Shown: positions 16,488 to 26,867, counted from the first letter of the stretch. The stretch: 64,000 bases of DNA from Flavobacterium sp. GT3R68 (GCF_007109225.1 NZ_VJZK01000001.1:330731-394730), one strand, 5' to 3'. Notes: generated by a model not told the origin, from the sequence alone. Made by a program: numbers and translations.

Positions 16488-18359
16488 CTATTTTACGATC
16501 AGGAACTCTGCACGTCTGTTTTGTGCATGTTGCTCATCAGTACAATTCAATCCGCAATCCACTTTCGGTTCGCTTTCGCCATAACCTTTACCGGAGATTC
16601 TATCTTTTGCAATTCCTTTAGAGATTACATACTGAACCGTAGATTTGGCTCTTCTATCGGAAAGGCTCAGGTTATATTTGTCACTTCCCCTGCTATCGGT
16701 ATGCGATTTGGTCATGATAATTAACTTGTCGTTGTTCTTCAACACCTGAACCAGTTTGTCTAATTCAAAAGCCCCTTCCTGAGTAATGTTGCTTTTGTTA
16801 TACTCAAAATAAATCGGTTTAAGGATGATTTCGGTTTCGGTTACAATTACATCAATTGGCTGCAAAGCCGCATCAACTTGCTTTTTACTGCTTTTATTTC
16901 CGCTTTTATCCACGGTAAATGTACTGCTCTCGTACCCGTCTTTTGCTGCCTGTATCGTGTATTCTCTTTCGCATTCCACCTTATAGGCTACCTCTCCTTT
17001 AACGTTCGAGGTTGCGTTCGCAATTACGTTTTTCTTGTCATCCAGAATGGCTACTCTTGCTCCGGATAAAATTTCTCCTGTTTTGGCATTTGTAACGATG
17101 GTAGTTACGTCCAGTCCGCATAACGGGTTTGCACCGTAAATATCGTCATTTCCTCCCCTGTTGGTCGAGAAAAATCCGGTGTTCTTGGAACTGTTGAACG
17201 TAAAAGAGAAATCATCTTTTTCACTGTTCACCGGTTTGCCGACGTTCATGGCGTCCTTTGGGTTGTTCAGGTCAATTTGGTACACGTCCAATCCTCCAAG
17301 TCCCTGTCTTCCGCTCGAGGCGAAATACAGAATGTTGTCATCAGAGATAAAAGGGAAGCTTTCATTGCCTTCGGTATTGACATTCTTACCTAAGTTTTCC
17401 GGAACACCGAAACTACCATCAGCGTTTACTGCTGCTTTCCAGATATCTACGCCGCCCAGGCTTCCCGGCATGTTCGAGGCAAAATATAATGTTTTCCCAT
17501 CCCTGCTTAAACTTGGATTGGTGGTTGAATAACTTTTGCTGTTGAAGGCCAATGAAGTAATATTTCCCCATTTGGTTCCGTTTTTGGTCGCACGGTAAAT
17601 ATTGTTTTTTCCTAACTGTATGTTGTTCTTTTTGTCTTTCTCAAATAGATGCTCTCTGAAACTGTCACTGGTGAAGTACAAGGTATTCCCATCTGGACTC
17701 ATCGTTCCAAAAGAATCATGGAATTTGGAATTCAGTTCGCTTAAAGCAGCAACATCAGTAATGGTACCGTCTGCATTGTAGTTGGCACTGTACATATCCA
17801 GATAAGGCTCTTTATTCCAACCGTATACTTTCTTAGCCGTGTTACGGGCGCTCGTAAAATAAAGAATGTTGTCATGAAGGGTTGCGCCAAAATCAGATTT
17901 CTCGCTATTCATATCCAATGACTTTACATTGAACAATTTGCTTTGGTCCAATAATCTTGGTATATAGTTTGGGTTTTCCTTAAAGGCAATCGCTCTTTCA
18001 TCATTAGGCTGCATAGCCGCAAACTTCTGCATCTGGCGGTTGGCATCTTCATATTTACCATTGGCTTTCAGCATTTGTGCATAACGGTAGTAGGTCTCCG
18101 CATCTTGTTTCTCTTCAGTAGCCTTAGCGTACCATTTGGCTGCTTCTTCGGTATTGAAGATGTTGAAATAAGAGTCTGCGAGCTGTTTGTATACATAAGG
18201 GCTGGATTTGCCTTTCTCTACCAGTTTCAGGTAGCCTTCGGCGGCACTTACGTATTCATATTGGGTGTACAATTTATCAGCACTCTGCGTGTCCTTGTTT
18301 TGCGCGATTAGACTGGAGCTGATCATCACAAAACTTAATAATAGATATATTTTTTTCAT
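16488..18359 (-). CDS. OmpA-family protein with TPR and PD40 repeats (PorE-like)
   Basis: This 623-residue protein has a signal peptide ending IAQ. TPR-like helices (about 25-125) come first, then PD40/WD40-like beta-propeller strands with repeated LYFxS and GGxD motifs (about 165-410), a carboxypeptidase-like sandwich (about 415-500) and a C-terminal OmpA domain (about 510-623). The peptidoglycan-binding residues are in SHTDSRGSDKYNLSLSDRRA. This order matches PorE of the type IX secretion system and its paralogues. The OmpA domain should hold the complex to peptidoglycan. It is the last gene after adhesin and PorP/SprF, 19 bp from the latter. Confidence 0.85.
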   Translation of the reverse strand: MKKIYLLLSFVMISSSLIAQNKDTQSADKLYTQYEYVSAAEGYLKLVEKGKSSPYVYKQLADSYFNIFNTEEAAKWYAKATEEKQDAETYYRYAQMLKANGKYEDANRQMQKFAAMQPNDERAIAFKENPNYIPRLLDQSKLFNVKSLDMNSEKSDFGATLHDNILYFTSARNTAKKVYGWNKEPYLDMYSANYNADGTITDVAALSELNSKFHDSFGTMSPDGNTLYFTSDSFREHLFEKDKKNNIQLGKNNIYRATKNGTKWGNITSLAFNSKSYSTTNPSLSRDGKTLYFASNMPGSLGGVDIWKAAVNADGSFGVPENLGKNVNTEGNESFPFISDDNILYFASSGRQGLGGLDVYQIDLNNPKDAMNVGKPVNSEKDDFSFTFNSSKNTGFFSTNRGGNDDIYGANPLCGLDVTTIVTNAKTGEILSGARVAILDDKKNVIANATSNVKGEVAYKVECEREYTIQAAKDGYESSTFTVDKSGNKSSKKQVDAALQPIDVIVTETEIILKPIYFEYNKSNITQEGAFELDKLVQVLKNNDKLIIMTKSHTDSRGSDKYNLSLSDRRAKSTVQYVISKGIAKDRISGKGYGESEPKVDCGLNCTDEQHAQNRRAEFLIVK

Positions 18360-18378
18360 TTGTAGAGGTCGCTTTTTA

Positions 18379-19299
18379 TTAGAAATATCTAGGTGATTGT
18401 GAAACTTTTTTAGGGAAGTTCACATCAAACAGCAGGATAATTTCGTGGGATGATGATGTAGTTACTTTTAAGTCCGAAATAATATGGTCGTAAGCATAAC
18501 CTACTCTCAAAGATGGCGTAATGGCATAATTTACCATCAGTCCAAAGGAATCGTCCAGTCTGTAGGTTGCTCCGGCCTCAAATTTCTCGAAAAAAAGGAA
18601 GTTTGTAGAAACATCCAATGATGTTGGGGCGTTAATAGCAGATTTTATCATCGCAAAAGGCTTGAACTTCACATTCGGATTTAAATCAAACACATAACCT
18701 CCCGTTAGAAAATAATGCTGAATCTCGTTACCAAATTCCCTACCATTATAATCCAAATGCGTACTCTTGATCATATTAGGAACAGAGAATGCCACGTAAT
18801 ATTTATTGGTATAATAGAAAAGACCGGTACCAACATTAAAAAAGGTATTGTTCGTGTCTTCAGCAAAAGCACCATCAGGCAATTGCGGCAAAGAAGATTC
18901 GATATCACTTTGCAATCCAATCTGTTGAAAAGTAATTCCCGCCTTAAGACCTAAAGCTAAACGGTGTTCGCCTCCTAAATTTAGGGTATAGGAGAAATCC
19001 CCATACACATTGTTCTCCTCAACAGGACCAATCTTATCCGAAATCACCGAAAGACCAAGACCAACATTTTTACCCACGGGGCTATGGCCGGATAAGGTTG
19101 CTGTGCGGGGTGCATCCTCAAGTTCGACCCATTGTTCTCTATAAAGCAATCCAACGGATAAAGCTTCCTTAGAACCGGCATACGCCGGATTTATAACATT
19201 CATATTATACATGTACTGTGTATAATGCGGATCTTGCTGCGCATGGACACCTGTAAAGACCATCAATACTGCCAATGCCGCGAAATATAATTTGTTCAT
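18379..19299 (-). CDS. PorP/SprF-family type IX secretion membrane protein
   Basis: This 306-residue outer-membrane barrel has a signal peptide ending VHAQ and the family opening QDPHYTQYMYNMNVINPAYAG. A repeated GVxL/GAxY strand pattern follows, ending in KVSQSPRYF. PorP/SprF proteins are encoded beside substrates with a type B C-terminal domain and are thought to anchor or help secrete that substrate. Here the gene follows the giant adhesin by 69 bp, with a hairpin in between, and precedes the OmpA-domain gene. Which paralogue it is cannot be decided from the sequence. Confidence 0.92.
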   Translation of the reverse strand: MNKLYFAALAVLMVFTGVHAQQDPHYTQYMYNMNVINPAYAGSKEALSVGLLYREQWVELEDAPRTATLSGHSPVGKNVGLGLSVISDKIGPVEENNVYGDFSYTLNLGGEHRLALGLKAGITFQQIGLQSDIESSLPQLPDGAFAEDTNNTFFNVGTGLFYYTNKYYVAFSVPNMIKSTHLDYNGREFGNEIQHYFLTGGYVFDLNPNVKFKPFAMIKSAINAPTSLDVSTNFLFFEKFEAGATYRLDDSFGLMVNYAITPSLRVGYAYDHIISDLKVTTSSSHEIILLFDVNFPKKVSQSPRYF

Positions 19300-19321
19300 T
19301 TATGTTGTGTTTTTATGATAA

Positions 19322-19351
19322 AGATTGCTGCCTGGTAACAGACAGCAATCT
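19322..19351 (-). terminator. Intercistronic hairpin, possible attenuator
   Basis: The perfect 9-bp stem AGATTGCTG/CAGCAATCT with a 12-nt loop lies between the adhesin stop and the PorP/SprF start, followed on the minus strand by TTTATCAT. The U-tract is weak, so partial termination or mRNA processing is more likely than a full stop. Confidence 0.5.
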
Positions 19352-19368
19352 GTAACTACTAAATTGAT

Positions 19369-22300
19369 TTAACGATTGATGTAAATCCAACCCGTTTTTT
19401 TCTCTCCGGAATTTCTTTCAATCACATAGAAATACGTTCCGTCAGGAAGTTCACCTCCATTATTGGATTGACCATGCCATTGATTGGTATAATTCGAGTA
19501 ACTGTATACTTCGGTACCATATCTGTTGAAAATTTCCAACTTTTTAGCATCTGACAATCTGAAGAATTCATTTGTATCATCCCCGTTTGGCGAAATACCT
19601 CTTTGAATTTCACACTCAGTATTCGCAACCGCATGTGGGGTTTTAGTGGTACATCCATTGTAGGTCACAGAAGAAATATACGTTCCTGTTTGCGTGATGA
19701 TCAATGCCGGTGAAGCAAATGGTCCAGAAACAATTCCATCAGGAGATGTCCATGAGTAACTGGCGTCTGAAGGATCAAATGAAGAATCGACTGGCAAGGC
19801 TGTAAGCGTAAACTTATTGTCAATACAGTCTTCAGTAACCTCTACTGCAACATCCGGTATTATGGTAACAAATGTAGTGGCAATTAATTGCGGACAACCG
19901 CCTGAAGCCCCAACGGTATAAGTTACTGTATAAACACCTCCTGAACTGGTGCTAGGCCTAATTTCTCCGGATACCGAATCAATAGTCAGTCCTGTAGGAG
20001 ATACGCTATATGTTCCTCCTGGCGTGCCTAAGAAATTTACAGTTTCGTCGCCAGTATTATCACAAAACGATGTGGCATCATAAAAGATGGTAGCTGCAGG
20101 TGCCGCTGTAATCGTAATAGTAACCGGCAGTGACGTAACCGGGCCACATCCGCCAGTTCCTAGAACTGTATTAGTAACTATATACGTTCCCGGAGTACTG
20201 TTGGCTAAATCGATTAATCCTGTTGTTGCATCGACAAAAACTAATCCTGAAGTAGACGTGAAGTTTTGCGCGGTCGCACCAGTAACCATTTGTGCCACAG
20301 GGTTTGCATTACCTGATGCCTGACAAAATGGAGTTCCCAGATAACTGAAACCAGCTGTCGGTGGCGCTGTAATCGTAATGGTAACCGGTAATGAAGTAAC
20401 AGCACCACAACCGCCTGAAGCAGCACTTGTATACGTTACATCATAAGTTCCCGGCGTGCTGCCATTAGGAGTAATAGTTCCGGATACCGGATCAATAATC
20501 AATCCAGATGGAGCCACATTGTAAGTTCCACCTGTATAGGCACCCGTTCCATTTAAAGTAGCAGTTTGCGCAGTTGCGCCGCTATTACAATACATGTCGG
20601 GAGCATTATACGTAAGTGATACGGTTGGTAATGCGGTAATGGTAATCATGGCAGATGCTGAAATATTAGCACATCCATTAGTGCCAGTCACTAAATTAGT
20701 AACTGTATAGGTTCCCGGTGTACTGTTCACTAAGTCAATTTCTCCCGTTGTTGTATTGGCAAAAATTAATCCTGGTTCAAGAGAACTGAATGATTCTCCG
20801 GTTGCACCTAAAAACATATCTGCGATAGGATTTGCATTACCTGCCGCCTGACAAAACGGACTTCCTTGATAACTGAAACCAGCTGTCTTAGGCGCTGTGA
20901 TAGTAATCGTAACTGGTAGTGAAGTAACCGCCCCACAACCGCCTGCGGCGATAGTAGTATAAGTAACCGTATAATCTCCAGGTGTACTGCCATTAGGAGT
21001 GATGGTTCCGGATACAGAATCAATAATCAATCCGGATGGAGCCACGCTAAACGTTCCTCCAGTATATGCAGCCGTTCCTGATAAAGTAACAGCTTGCGTT
21101 GTTGCGTCGTTATTACAATACATGGTAGGGGTAGTATATCCAATTATTGCAGTTGGCAATGCGGTAATGGTTATCATCGCAGATGCTGAAACATTAGCAC
21201 ATCCATTGGTTCCAGTCACTAAATTAGTAACCGTATAGGTTCCCGGTGTACTGTTCACTAAGTCAATTTCTCCTGTTGTTGTACTGGCAAAAATTAATCC
21301 TGGTTCAAGAGAACTGAATGATTCTCCGGTCGCACCTAAAAACATATCTGCGATAGGATTTGCATTACCTGCCGCCTGACAAAATGGACTTCCTTGATAA
21401 CTAAAACCTGCTGTCGGAGGCGCTGTGATTGTAATCGTAAATGGCGCAGATACAGGACCACAACCGCCTGCGGCGGCAAACGCATTTGTTATGATATAGC
21501 TTCCAGGGGTACTGGCAGATACATCAATCACACCTGTAACTGCATCTATAGAAAGTCCGGTGCTAGAGGTAAATCCTCCCGCAGTTCCACCTCCCGAATA
21601 AACAGGACTTGGGTCAGAGCCATTTTGGCAATACGATACTGGGTTATATCCGAAAGTAGCTATCGGAAGAGGTGTGATTACAACCGGAGCGGTAGTTGTA
21701 AACGATGGGCATCCAGAAAACGCAGGAACAGTATACGTTACTGTATGACTACCTGTTGTGCTGGTACTTGGGTTAAAAGCTCCTGTTGTCGGGTTAATTG
21801 ATAATCCTCCAAGCGGGGATGAAGAATAAATTCCTCCGGTTGTTCCTGTTTGCAGCACAGTAACTGTACTGTTGTCATTTTTACAATAGGATCCGGCTGT
21901 GTACGATATGGTTGCACTGGCAAGTTCTGCAATTGTAATAGTATAAGTTTCGGATTTTCCGGTTGAGCAAGTCGCTGTTGGCGCAATAGTGTTTGTAACA
22001 ACATAATTTCCAGCTACGCTTGCCGCAAGATTTATTTCCCCGGACAAATTACTTACAAAAACTAATCCCGGGGAACTGCTAAAGATACCAGCAACTGAGT
22101 TTGCGTTTATAACCGCTGTTGGGTTAGGCCCCCCGTTTTTACAATAAGTAGCTGGGTTATAAGTAAAGTATGCCTCAGGACAACAAACGGTTGTACCTGC
22201 TCCAGGAACAGTTGCATTGGTTTGTTGAAAACTTATAGTTCCTGACTGACCGGAGTAATTCGTAATTAGAACAACATAATACTGACCCGCCTGCGCGTTT

Positions 22301-25300
22301 CCAATATTCAAGGTCTCTGTTGCGGCGGCACTATAACTACATCCAGTCGTCGTAGTAACAGGAACACCGACACCTGGAGCCTGACCTCCACTTATTGCTG
22401 AACATGCAGTACTTTGCGAGGTAAAAGGCCCCCAAGCAGCATAATCAACATCAAGATTTGGTACAGTACCATTCGAAGATTGTGTCAGAGAGTAATTAAG
22501 CGGTCCGGTTGTCTGAACCTGAATTAAAAAGTATTTAGGATTTGGTGAAGTAGCAAGACAACCAATAGCGCCTAAACTAGTAACCCCAATAGTGTTGCCA
22601 TAATTAACAGATCCACACATTGAATCTGAATTCATACAGGTAGATGGGGTTGTTATACATACATCAAAAGTCGTAGTTTGAGGCGTATTTGCATTCGACC
22701 AAATTCTTAAATAATATGTTTGCCCCACTACTAAGTTATTTGCAACACTGGCAAGCGTATTTGCCGTACTACAATATACTTGCGTCAAACCAGTACACGA
22801 TCCTGAATATACAGCATGATTTAAATTTGTGTAACCTGCGCTAAGATTGGTCAATGCAATATTTAGGTACGAATTAGAAGCGGTAAATTGAAACCAAACA
22901 TCATCATCTGCAGTTCCAACACAGGGCGCAGTTATTGTTGGCAAAGAAGGTGTTGCGCCCGAAATAGTTCCAGCAACACTCTGAGTACATGTTGAACTGG
23001 AGTTTACCGGTACGAATGTAGCACCTGAACATACATCATTTGTTGGCGGTACGGTAATACAGACATTAAATGTAGCAGTTTGATTGGCTATGCTTCCGGA
23101 AGTGTATACCCTTATCTTATAAGTAGCACCTACTGTTAAACCGGTTGCAAGACTTCCATTCGGATCACTGCAATACATTTGTGTCAATGCACCACAGGTA
23201 TTGGAATATAAAATATGGTTTAAGTTGGTCGTTCCCCCAACAATATTCGTCAAATTGATAATATGGATGGTATTTGTAGCTACAAATTCAAACCAAACAT
23301 CATCATCCGCGGTACCCAAACAAGGAGTAATAGTCGCCGGTGTTGATGGTGTAGCACCTAAAGTGGTACCTGAAGCGTTCACCTGACAAACCTGCGTGTT
23401 ATTGGTCGGAACCACAGTAGCGGTAGCACAGTTGTCATTTGCCGGCGGTGGCGGTGGCGGTACACACGTTACGTTAAGGACAAAAACGCCTTGAGGTGGT
23501 GAAGCAGTAGCATATCCAAAAACATAAACGTAATAGTTTATTCCCAAAACTGAATTGATCGTAACTTGTGATTGGGTACTACAAAAATCATCATTACCGG
23601 TCACACAGGTGAATGTACCACATGCTCCGGTTACAACCTGAATTTTAGTGTCATATGCTGAACCACATAAAGAAAAAGTAACAACATCTCCTGTTCCTAC
23701 ATAAGAATACCATAGTCCTCCTGAGCCACCTGTGGTGCCGCAAGTTCCTGTCGGTGCTCCCGTTGTGGTGGCGCCTACTGTCGTCTGTGTGGCTGTTCCG
23801 CCACACGCAATAGGAATAGCACCCGAACATAAATCATTGGTCGCTGGACAAAATACCTGCGTTTGGTTAGCACTGTTTATGAAACAGTTCGCGTCAACCC
23901 CGTTTTCAAGGTGAATCGTTACGTTGGTTCCATTAGGGAAAGGACCAAACTGAACCTGACCCGGCGCAGTGATAGTCTGCGAAGGACTCGCCTGATTGTC
24001 TGTTGCCACAATCGAAGTTGCCGATCCCATATTAGTCACATTGGCTCTGACAAAAAACTGCGGCCCATTGGCACAATCGTTCACCACACTAAAGGTGGCG
24101 GCTAAATTGGTACACGTATTGGCGATTATGGTTAAATTATACGCCGTAGCTACAGCTGCGGCAGTGCCGGATATTACTATATAATAGGTCTGTCCAGCTG
24201 TAACCGGTAAACTCGATATCGTACGAATCCCCGAACCTGTGTTGGCAACTCCTGCCAGACAGCTTACACCAATATTGGCGCAACTGCTGTAAACAAAAAT
24301 ACTTGACGAGGCCGATCCCGGGGTCATAGTAATATTAATGGTCGTTGTGATGGGTGCCGTATAAGAATAGACAACATCATTACCGCCCATAAAATTAGTG
24401 GCACCGCCTGCACAACCTGCTCCTTGAGGACCGGTGATGTTATTCCCATAAAGGGCCGTATTACTGTTGGTTATATAAGGGAGTGTACCTGGTATGACTA
24501 TAGGAGCCGAGCAGGTATAGCCCAATGTGGCCGTCGAGAATGTATAGGGCCCGACCCATTGGCTACTCACAACCCCACATAAGGCCCTGACATAATATGA
24601 ATAAGATGTTCCCGGTTGTAATGGGGTAAATGGTGAGGCAGTAAGGGCCGTAACAGTATAAGGGTTGGTATTTACCACCAGACCACTTCCTGTTGGGGTT
24701 GCGGCTGCAGGTATCACTTCGATTTCCCATGAAGCGGCGCCGCTTGGGTTACCCCAGCTTAAACTCGCACTGCTTGTTGTAAAAGACCCTGCTGTCTGAC
24801 CTGTTGGATTCAAACATTGTTGAACCAAAAGAACGTCATCCACAAGCCAGATATCTCCGCTTAAACCTGTACCTATCTGAGTATTTTCAGAAACAAAGGC
24901 AATATAGACCGACTGGCCTGCAAAAGCGGCCAAATTAACAATTTTTTCCTCATATACGTTATAGGTAGCGCTTAACTGGTCCTCGTCCCATTCCTGGACC
25001 AAAGCAGTGTACGCCGTTTCGTCTGTCTGGTTTGAAGGCAAAGCACCTGAGGCGATACGAATCTGGAATTTTGTACCCTGGTTATCAATTACAGAGGTTC
25101 GGGTCCAAAATCGCAACTGCCCGTTGGCCGGAATGGTTACTAACGGAGTAGCGAGAAAATCCTTGGAGGTATTGCCCTGACCGATGTTCTGCCGATTGTT
25201 TATTTGGGCAGCTTTAGTACCAGTGTGCGGAGCTGTGGTATTGATAGTCCACACATTAGAACCGAATCCATTTTGGAAAACAGCCCAGTTTCCCGGTGTT

Positions 25301-25401
25301 GTCGGTGGAAACGTAGCACCTTCGAATCCTTCACTGATGACTTGTGAAAAGCCTGCAAAAGATAAAAGAAGCATTAAAATTAATAAGGTAATTTTTTTCA
25401 T
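19369..25401 (-). CDS. Giant secreted repeat adhesin with type B T9SS C-terminal domain
   Basis: This 2010-residue protein has a signal peptide ending GFSQ. An N-terminal lectin/MAM-like jelly roll (about 20-190) is followed by an Fn3-like domain, cysteine-containing domains of the T9SS substrate type, and nine Ig/PKD-like modules of 85-90 residues (about 1075-1870). The C-terminus has the gliding-motility-associated signature: ISPNGD, LEIFNRYGTEVY, LPDGTYFYVI and GWIYINR. It should be exported by Sec, then by the type IX system to the surface. The PorP/SprF and OmpA genes downstream fit that. Ligand unknown. Confidence 0.9.
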   Translation of the reverse strand: MKKITLLILMLLLSFAGFSQVISEGFEGATFPPTTPGNWAVFQNGFGSNVWTINTTAPHTGTKAAQINNRQNIGQGNTSKDFLATPLVTIPANGQLRFWTRTSVIDNQGTKFQIRIASGALPSNQTDETAYTALVQEWDEDQLSATYNVYEEKIVNLAAFAGQSVYIAFVSENTQIGTGLSGDIWLVDDVLLVQQCLNPTGQTAGSFTTSSASLSWGNPSGAASWEIEVIPAAATPTGSGLVVNTNPYTVTALTASPFTPLQPGTSYSYYVRALCGVVSSQWVGPYTFSTATLGYTCSAPIVIPGTLPYITNSNTALYGNNITGPQGAGCAGGATNFMGGNDVVYSYTAPITTTINITMTPGSASSSIFVYSSCANIGVSCLAGVANTGSGIRTISSLPVTAGQTYYIVISGTAAAVATAYNLTIIANTCTNLAATFSVVNDCANGPQFFVRANVTNMGSATSIVATDNQASPSQTITAPGQVQFGPFPNGTNVTIHLENGVDANCFINSANQTQVFCPATNDLCSGAIPIACGGTATQTTVGATTTGAPTGTCGTTGGSGGLWYSYVGTGDVVTFSLCGSAYDTKIQVVTGACGTFTCVTGNDDFCSTQSQVTINSVLGINYYVYVFGYATASPPQGVFVLNVTCVPPPPPPANDNCATATVVPTNNTQVCQVNASGTTLGATPSTPATITPCLGTADDDVWFEFVATNTIHIINLTNIVGGTTNLNHILYSNTCGALTQMYCSDPNGSLATGLTVGATYKIRVYTSGSIANQTATFNVCITVPPTNDVCSGATFVPVNSSSTCTQSVAGTISGATPSLPTITAPCVGTADDDVWFQFTASNSYLNIALTNLSAGYTNLNHAVYSGSCTGLTQVYCSTANTLASVANNLVVGQTYYLRIWSNANTPQTTTFDVCITTPSTCMNSDSMCGSVNYGNTIGVTSLGAIGCLATSPNPKYFLIQVQTTGPLNYSLTQSSNGTVPNLDVDYAAWGPFTSQSTACSAISGGQAPGVGVPVTTTTGCSYSAAATETLNIGNAQAGQYYVVLITNYSGQSGTISFQQTNATVPGAGTTVCCPEAYFTYNPATYCKNGGPNPTAVINANSVAGIFSSSPGLVFVSNLSGEINLAASVAGNYVVTNTIAPTATCSTGKSETYTITIAELASATISYTAGSYCKNDNSTVTVLQTGTTGGIYSSSPLGGLSINPTTGAFNPSTSTTGSHTVTYTVPAFSGCPSFTTTAPVVITPLPIATFGYNPVSYCQNGSDPSPVYSGGGTAGGFTSSTGLSIDAVTGVIDVSASTPGSYIITNAFAAAGGCGPVSAPFTITITAPPTAGFSYQGSPFCQAAGNANPIADMFLGATGESFSSLEPGLIFASTTTGEIDLVNSTPGTYTVTNLVTGTNGCANVSASAMITITALPTAIIGYTTPTMYCNNDATTQAVTLSGTAAYTGGTFSVAPSGLIIDSVSGTITPNGSTPGDYTVTYTTIAAGGCGAVTSLPVTITITAPKTAGFSYQGSPFCQAAGNANPIADMFLGATGESFSSLEPGLIFANTTTGEIDLVNSTPGTYTVTNLVTGTNGCANISASAMITITALPTVSLTYNAPDMYCNSGATAQTATLNGTGAYTGGTYNVAPSGLIIDPVSGTITPNGSTPGTYDVTYTSAASGGCGAVTSLPVTITITAPPTAGFSYLGTPFCQASGNANPVAQMVTGATAQNFTSTSGLVFVDATTGLIDLANSTPGTYIVTNTVLGTGGCGPVTSLPVTITITAAPAATIFYDATSFCDNTGDETVNFLGTPGGTYSVSPTGLTIDSVSGEIRPSTSSGGVYTVTYTVGASGGCPQLIATTFVTIIPDVAVEVTEDCIDNKFTLTALPVDSSFDPSDASYSWTSPDGIVSGPFASPALIITQTGTYISSVTYNGCTTKTPHAVANTECEIQRGISPNGDDTNEFFRLSDAKKLEIFNRYGTEVYSYSNYTNQWHGQSNNGGELPDGTYFYVIERNSGEKKTGWIYINR
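20363..21418 (-). repeat. Two tandem 528-bp units in the adhesin gene
   Basis: The landmark GGCGCTGT recurs at 20363, 20891 and 21419, giving two in-frame units of exactly 528 bp (176 residues, two Ig-like modules each). About 250 bp of each unit (20641-20888 and 21169-21416) is nearly identical; the other half is more diverged. This indicates a fairly recent tandem duplication or gene conversion. Confidence 0.85.
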
Positions 25402-25441
25402 GAATGAAAATTTATAGTTGAAATTGTGGTTTAATTAACCC

Positions 25442-25475
25442 CAAATTTAGCAAAATTTATGAAAATATGTAACAA
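25442..25475 (-). promoter_or_regulatory. Promoter of the adhesin/PorP/OmpA operon
   Basis: Minus-strand TAAATTTG (25449-25442), with TTG (25475-25473) 23 bp upstream, fits the flavobacterial promoter. It lies 41 bp before the adhesin start codon. Confidence 0.55.
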
Positions 25476-25555
25476 AAGACGCTTTTTAACGAAATTTCGT
25501 AAATTTGTGAAATATTATTTTATATATTAAACAATCCGAACTAATCAAAATGGGT

Positions 25556-25563
25556 TAACTTTG
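25556..25563 (+). promoter_or_regulatory. -7 box of hflX
   Basis: TAACTTTG ends 16 bp before the chosen ATG at 25580. The short leader supports this start and argues against the TTG at 25574. Confidence 0.55.
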
Positions 25564-25579
25564 CCATAGAAATTTGCTT

Positions 25580-26821
25580 ATGTTAGAAAAAGAAAATATA
25601 AAATTCGAAAAAACGGTTATTGTTGGTATCATCACTCAAAAACAAGATGAAGAAAAACTTCAGGAATATCTTGATGAGCTGGAATTCCTAACTTATACGG
25701 CCGGGGGAGAAGTGGTCAAAAGGTTTTCTCAAAAAATGGAGCGTCCGAATCCAAAAACGTTCCTTGGAACCGGAAAAATGGAAGAGATCAATCTTTATGT
25801 AAAAGAGCATGGCATCAATACCGTTATTTTTGATGACGAATTATCTCCATCACAACAAAAAAATATTACAAAAATATTAGAGTGTAAGGTTTTGGACCGA
25901 ACCCATCTTATTTTAGATATTTTCGCCCAACGGGCGGAAACCTCCTATGCCAGAACACAGGTGGAATTAGCGCAATGTCAATATTTACTGCCTCGTCTTT
26001 CCGGAATGTGGACCCACCTGGAACGTCAAAAGGGAGGAATCGGAATGCGGGGTCCCGGGGAAACGGAAATTGAAACCGACCGACGTATCGTAAGGGACCG
26101 TATTGCGTTATTAAAGGAAAAGATCAAGGTGATTGACAAACAAATGTCGGTTCAACGAGGCAACCGCGGCGCTATGGTGCGCGTGGCTTTAGTGGGTTAT
26201 ACCAATGTTGGAAAATCAACATTGATGAATGCCATAGGAAAAAGCGATGTTTTCGTCGAAAACAAATTATTTGCGACGTTAGATACGACTGTCCGTAAGG
26301 TGGTTATCAAAAACCTGCCGTTTTTGCTTTCAGATACCGTAGGTTTCATCCGAAAATTACCTACCCAGCTGGTGGATTCCTTCAAAAGCACATTGGACGA
26401 AGTTCGCGAAGCGGATTTGCTGCTGCATGTTGTTGACATTTCCCATCCGGAATTTGAAAACCATATTGCCTCTGTCAATCAGACTCTAATAGATATCAAA
26501 AGCAATGAAAAACCGATAATTATGGTTTTCAATAAAATCGATGCCTACAAACATCTTACGATGGAGGAAGATGATTTGATTACTGAAAAAACCAAAAAAC
26601 ACCATACCCTGGAGGAATGGAAAAATACCTGGATGCATAATGTTGGCGAAGAAAATGCATTATTTATTTCGGCAACACAAAAAGAAAATTTTGAAGATTT
26701 CAGAGAGCGCGTTTATGAGGCCGTAAGACACATACACATCACGCGCTTTCCTTATAATAAGTTTTTATACCCCGATTATAAGGATGCCGTTGAGAAAGAA
26801 GAAAAGGAAGATTTAGAATAG
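25580..26821 (+). CDS. hflX: Ribosome-associated GTPase HflX
   Basis: This 413-residue GTPase has the HflX N-terminal domain (TGGEVV-like region and NPKTFLGTGK) and a linker helix with QLPRLSGMWTHLERQKGGIGMRGPGE-type sequence, which the DNA encodes as LPRLSGMWTHL then GIGMRGPGETEIE. The GTPase motifs G1 GYTNVGKST, G3 DTVG, G4 NKID and a C-terminal SATQ are all present. HflX splits stalled or hibernating 70S ribosomes in the cytosol. The ATG at 25580 is chosen because a -7 box ends 16 bp upstream. It is convergent with the DUF3078 gene across a strong terminator. Confidence 0.94.
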   Translation: MLEKENIKFEKTVIVGIITQKQDEEKLQEYLDELEFLTYTAGGEVVKRFSQKMERPNPKTFLGTGKMEEINLYVKEHGINTVIFDDELSPSQQKNITKILECKVLDRTHLILDIFAQRAETSYARTQVELAQCQYLLPRLSGMWTHLERQKGGIGMRGPGETEIETDRRIVRDRIALLKEKIKVIDKQMSVQRGNRGAMVRVALVGYTNVGKSTLMNAIGKSDVFVENKLFATLDTTVRKVVIKNLPFLLSDTVGFIRKLPTQLVDSFKSTLDEVREADLLLHVVDISHPEFENHIASVNQTLIDIKSNEKPIIMVFNKIDAYKHLTMEEDDLITEKTKKHHTLEEWKNTWMHNVGEENALFISATQKENFEDFRERVYEAVRHIHITRFPYNKFLYPDYKDAVEKEEKEDLE

Positions 26822-26837
26822 TATTTTCCGCAAAACA

Positions 26838-26867
26838 AAAAACCTTTAGAATCATCTAAAGGTTTTT
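26838..26867. terminator. Bidirectional terminator between hflX and DUF3078
   Basis: A perfect 13-bp stem AAAAACCTTTAGA/TCTAAAGGTTTTT with the 4-nt loop ATCA lies between convergent genes. Confidence 0.88.
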
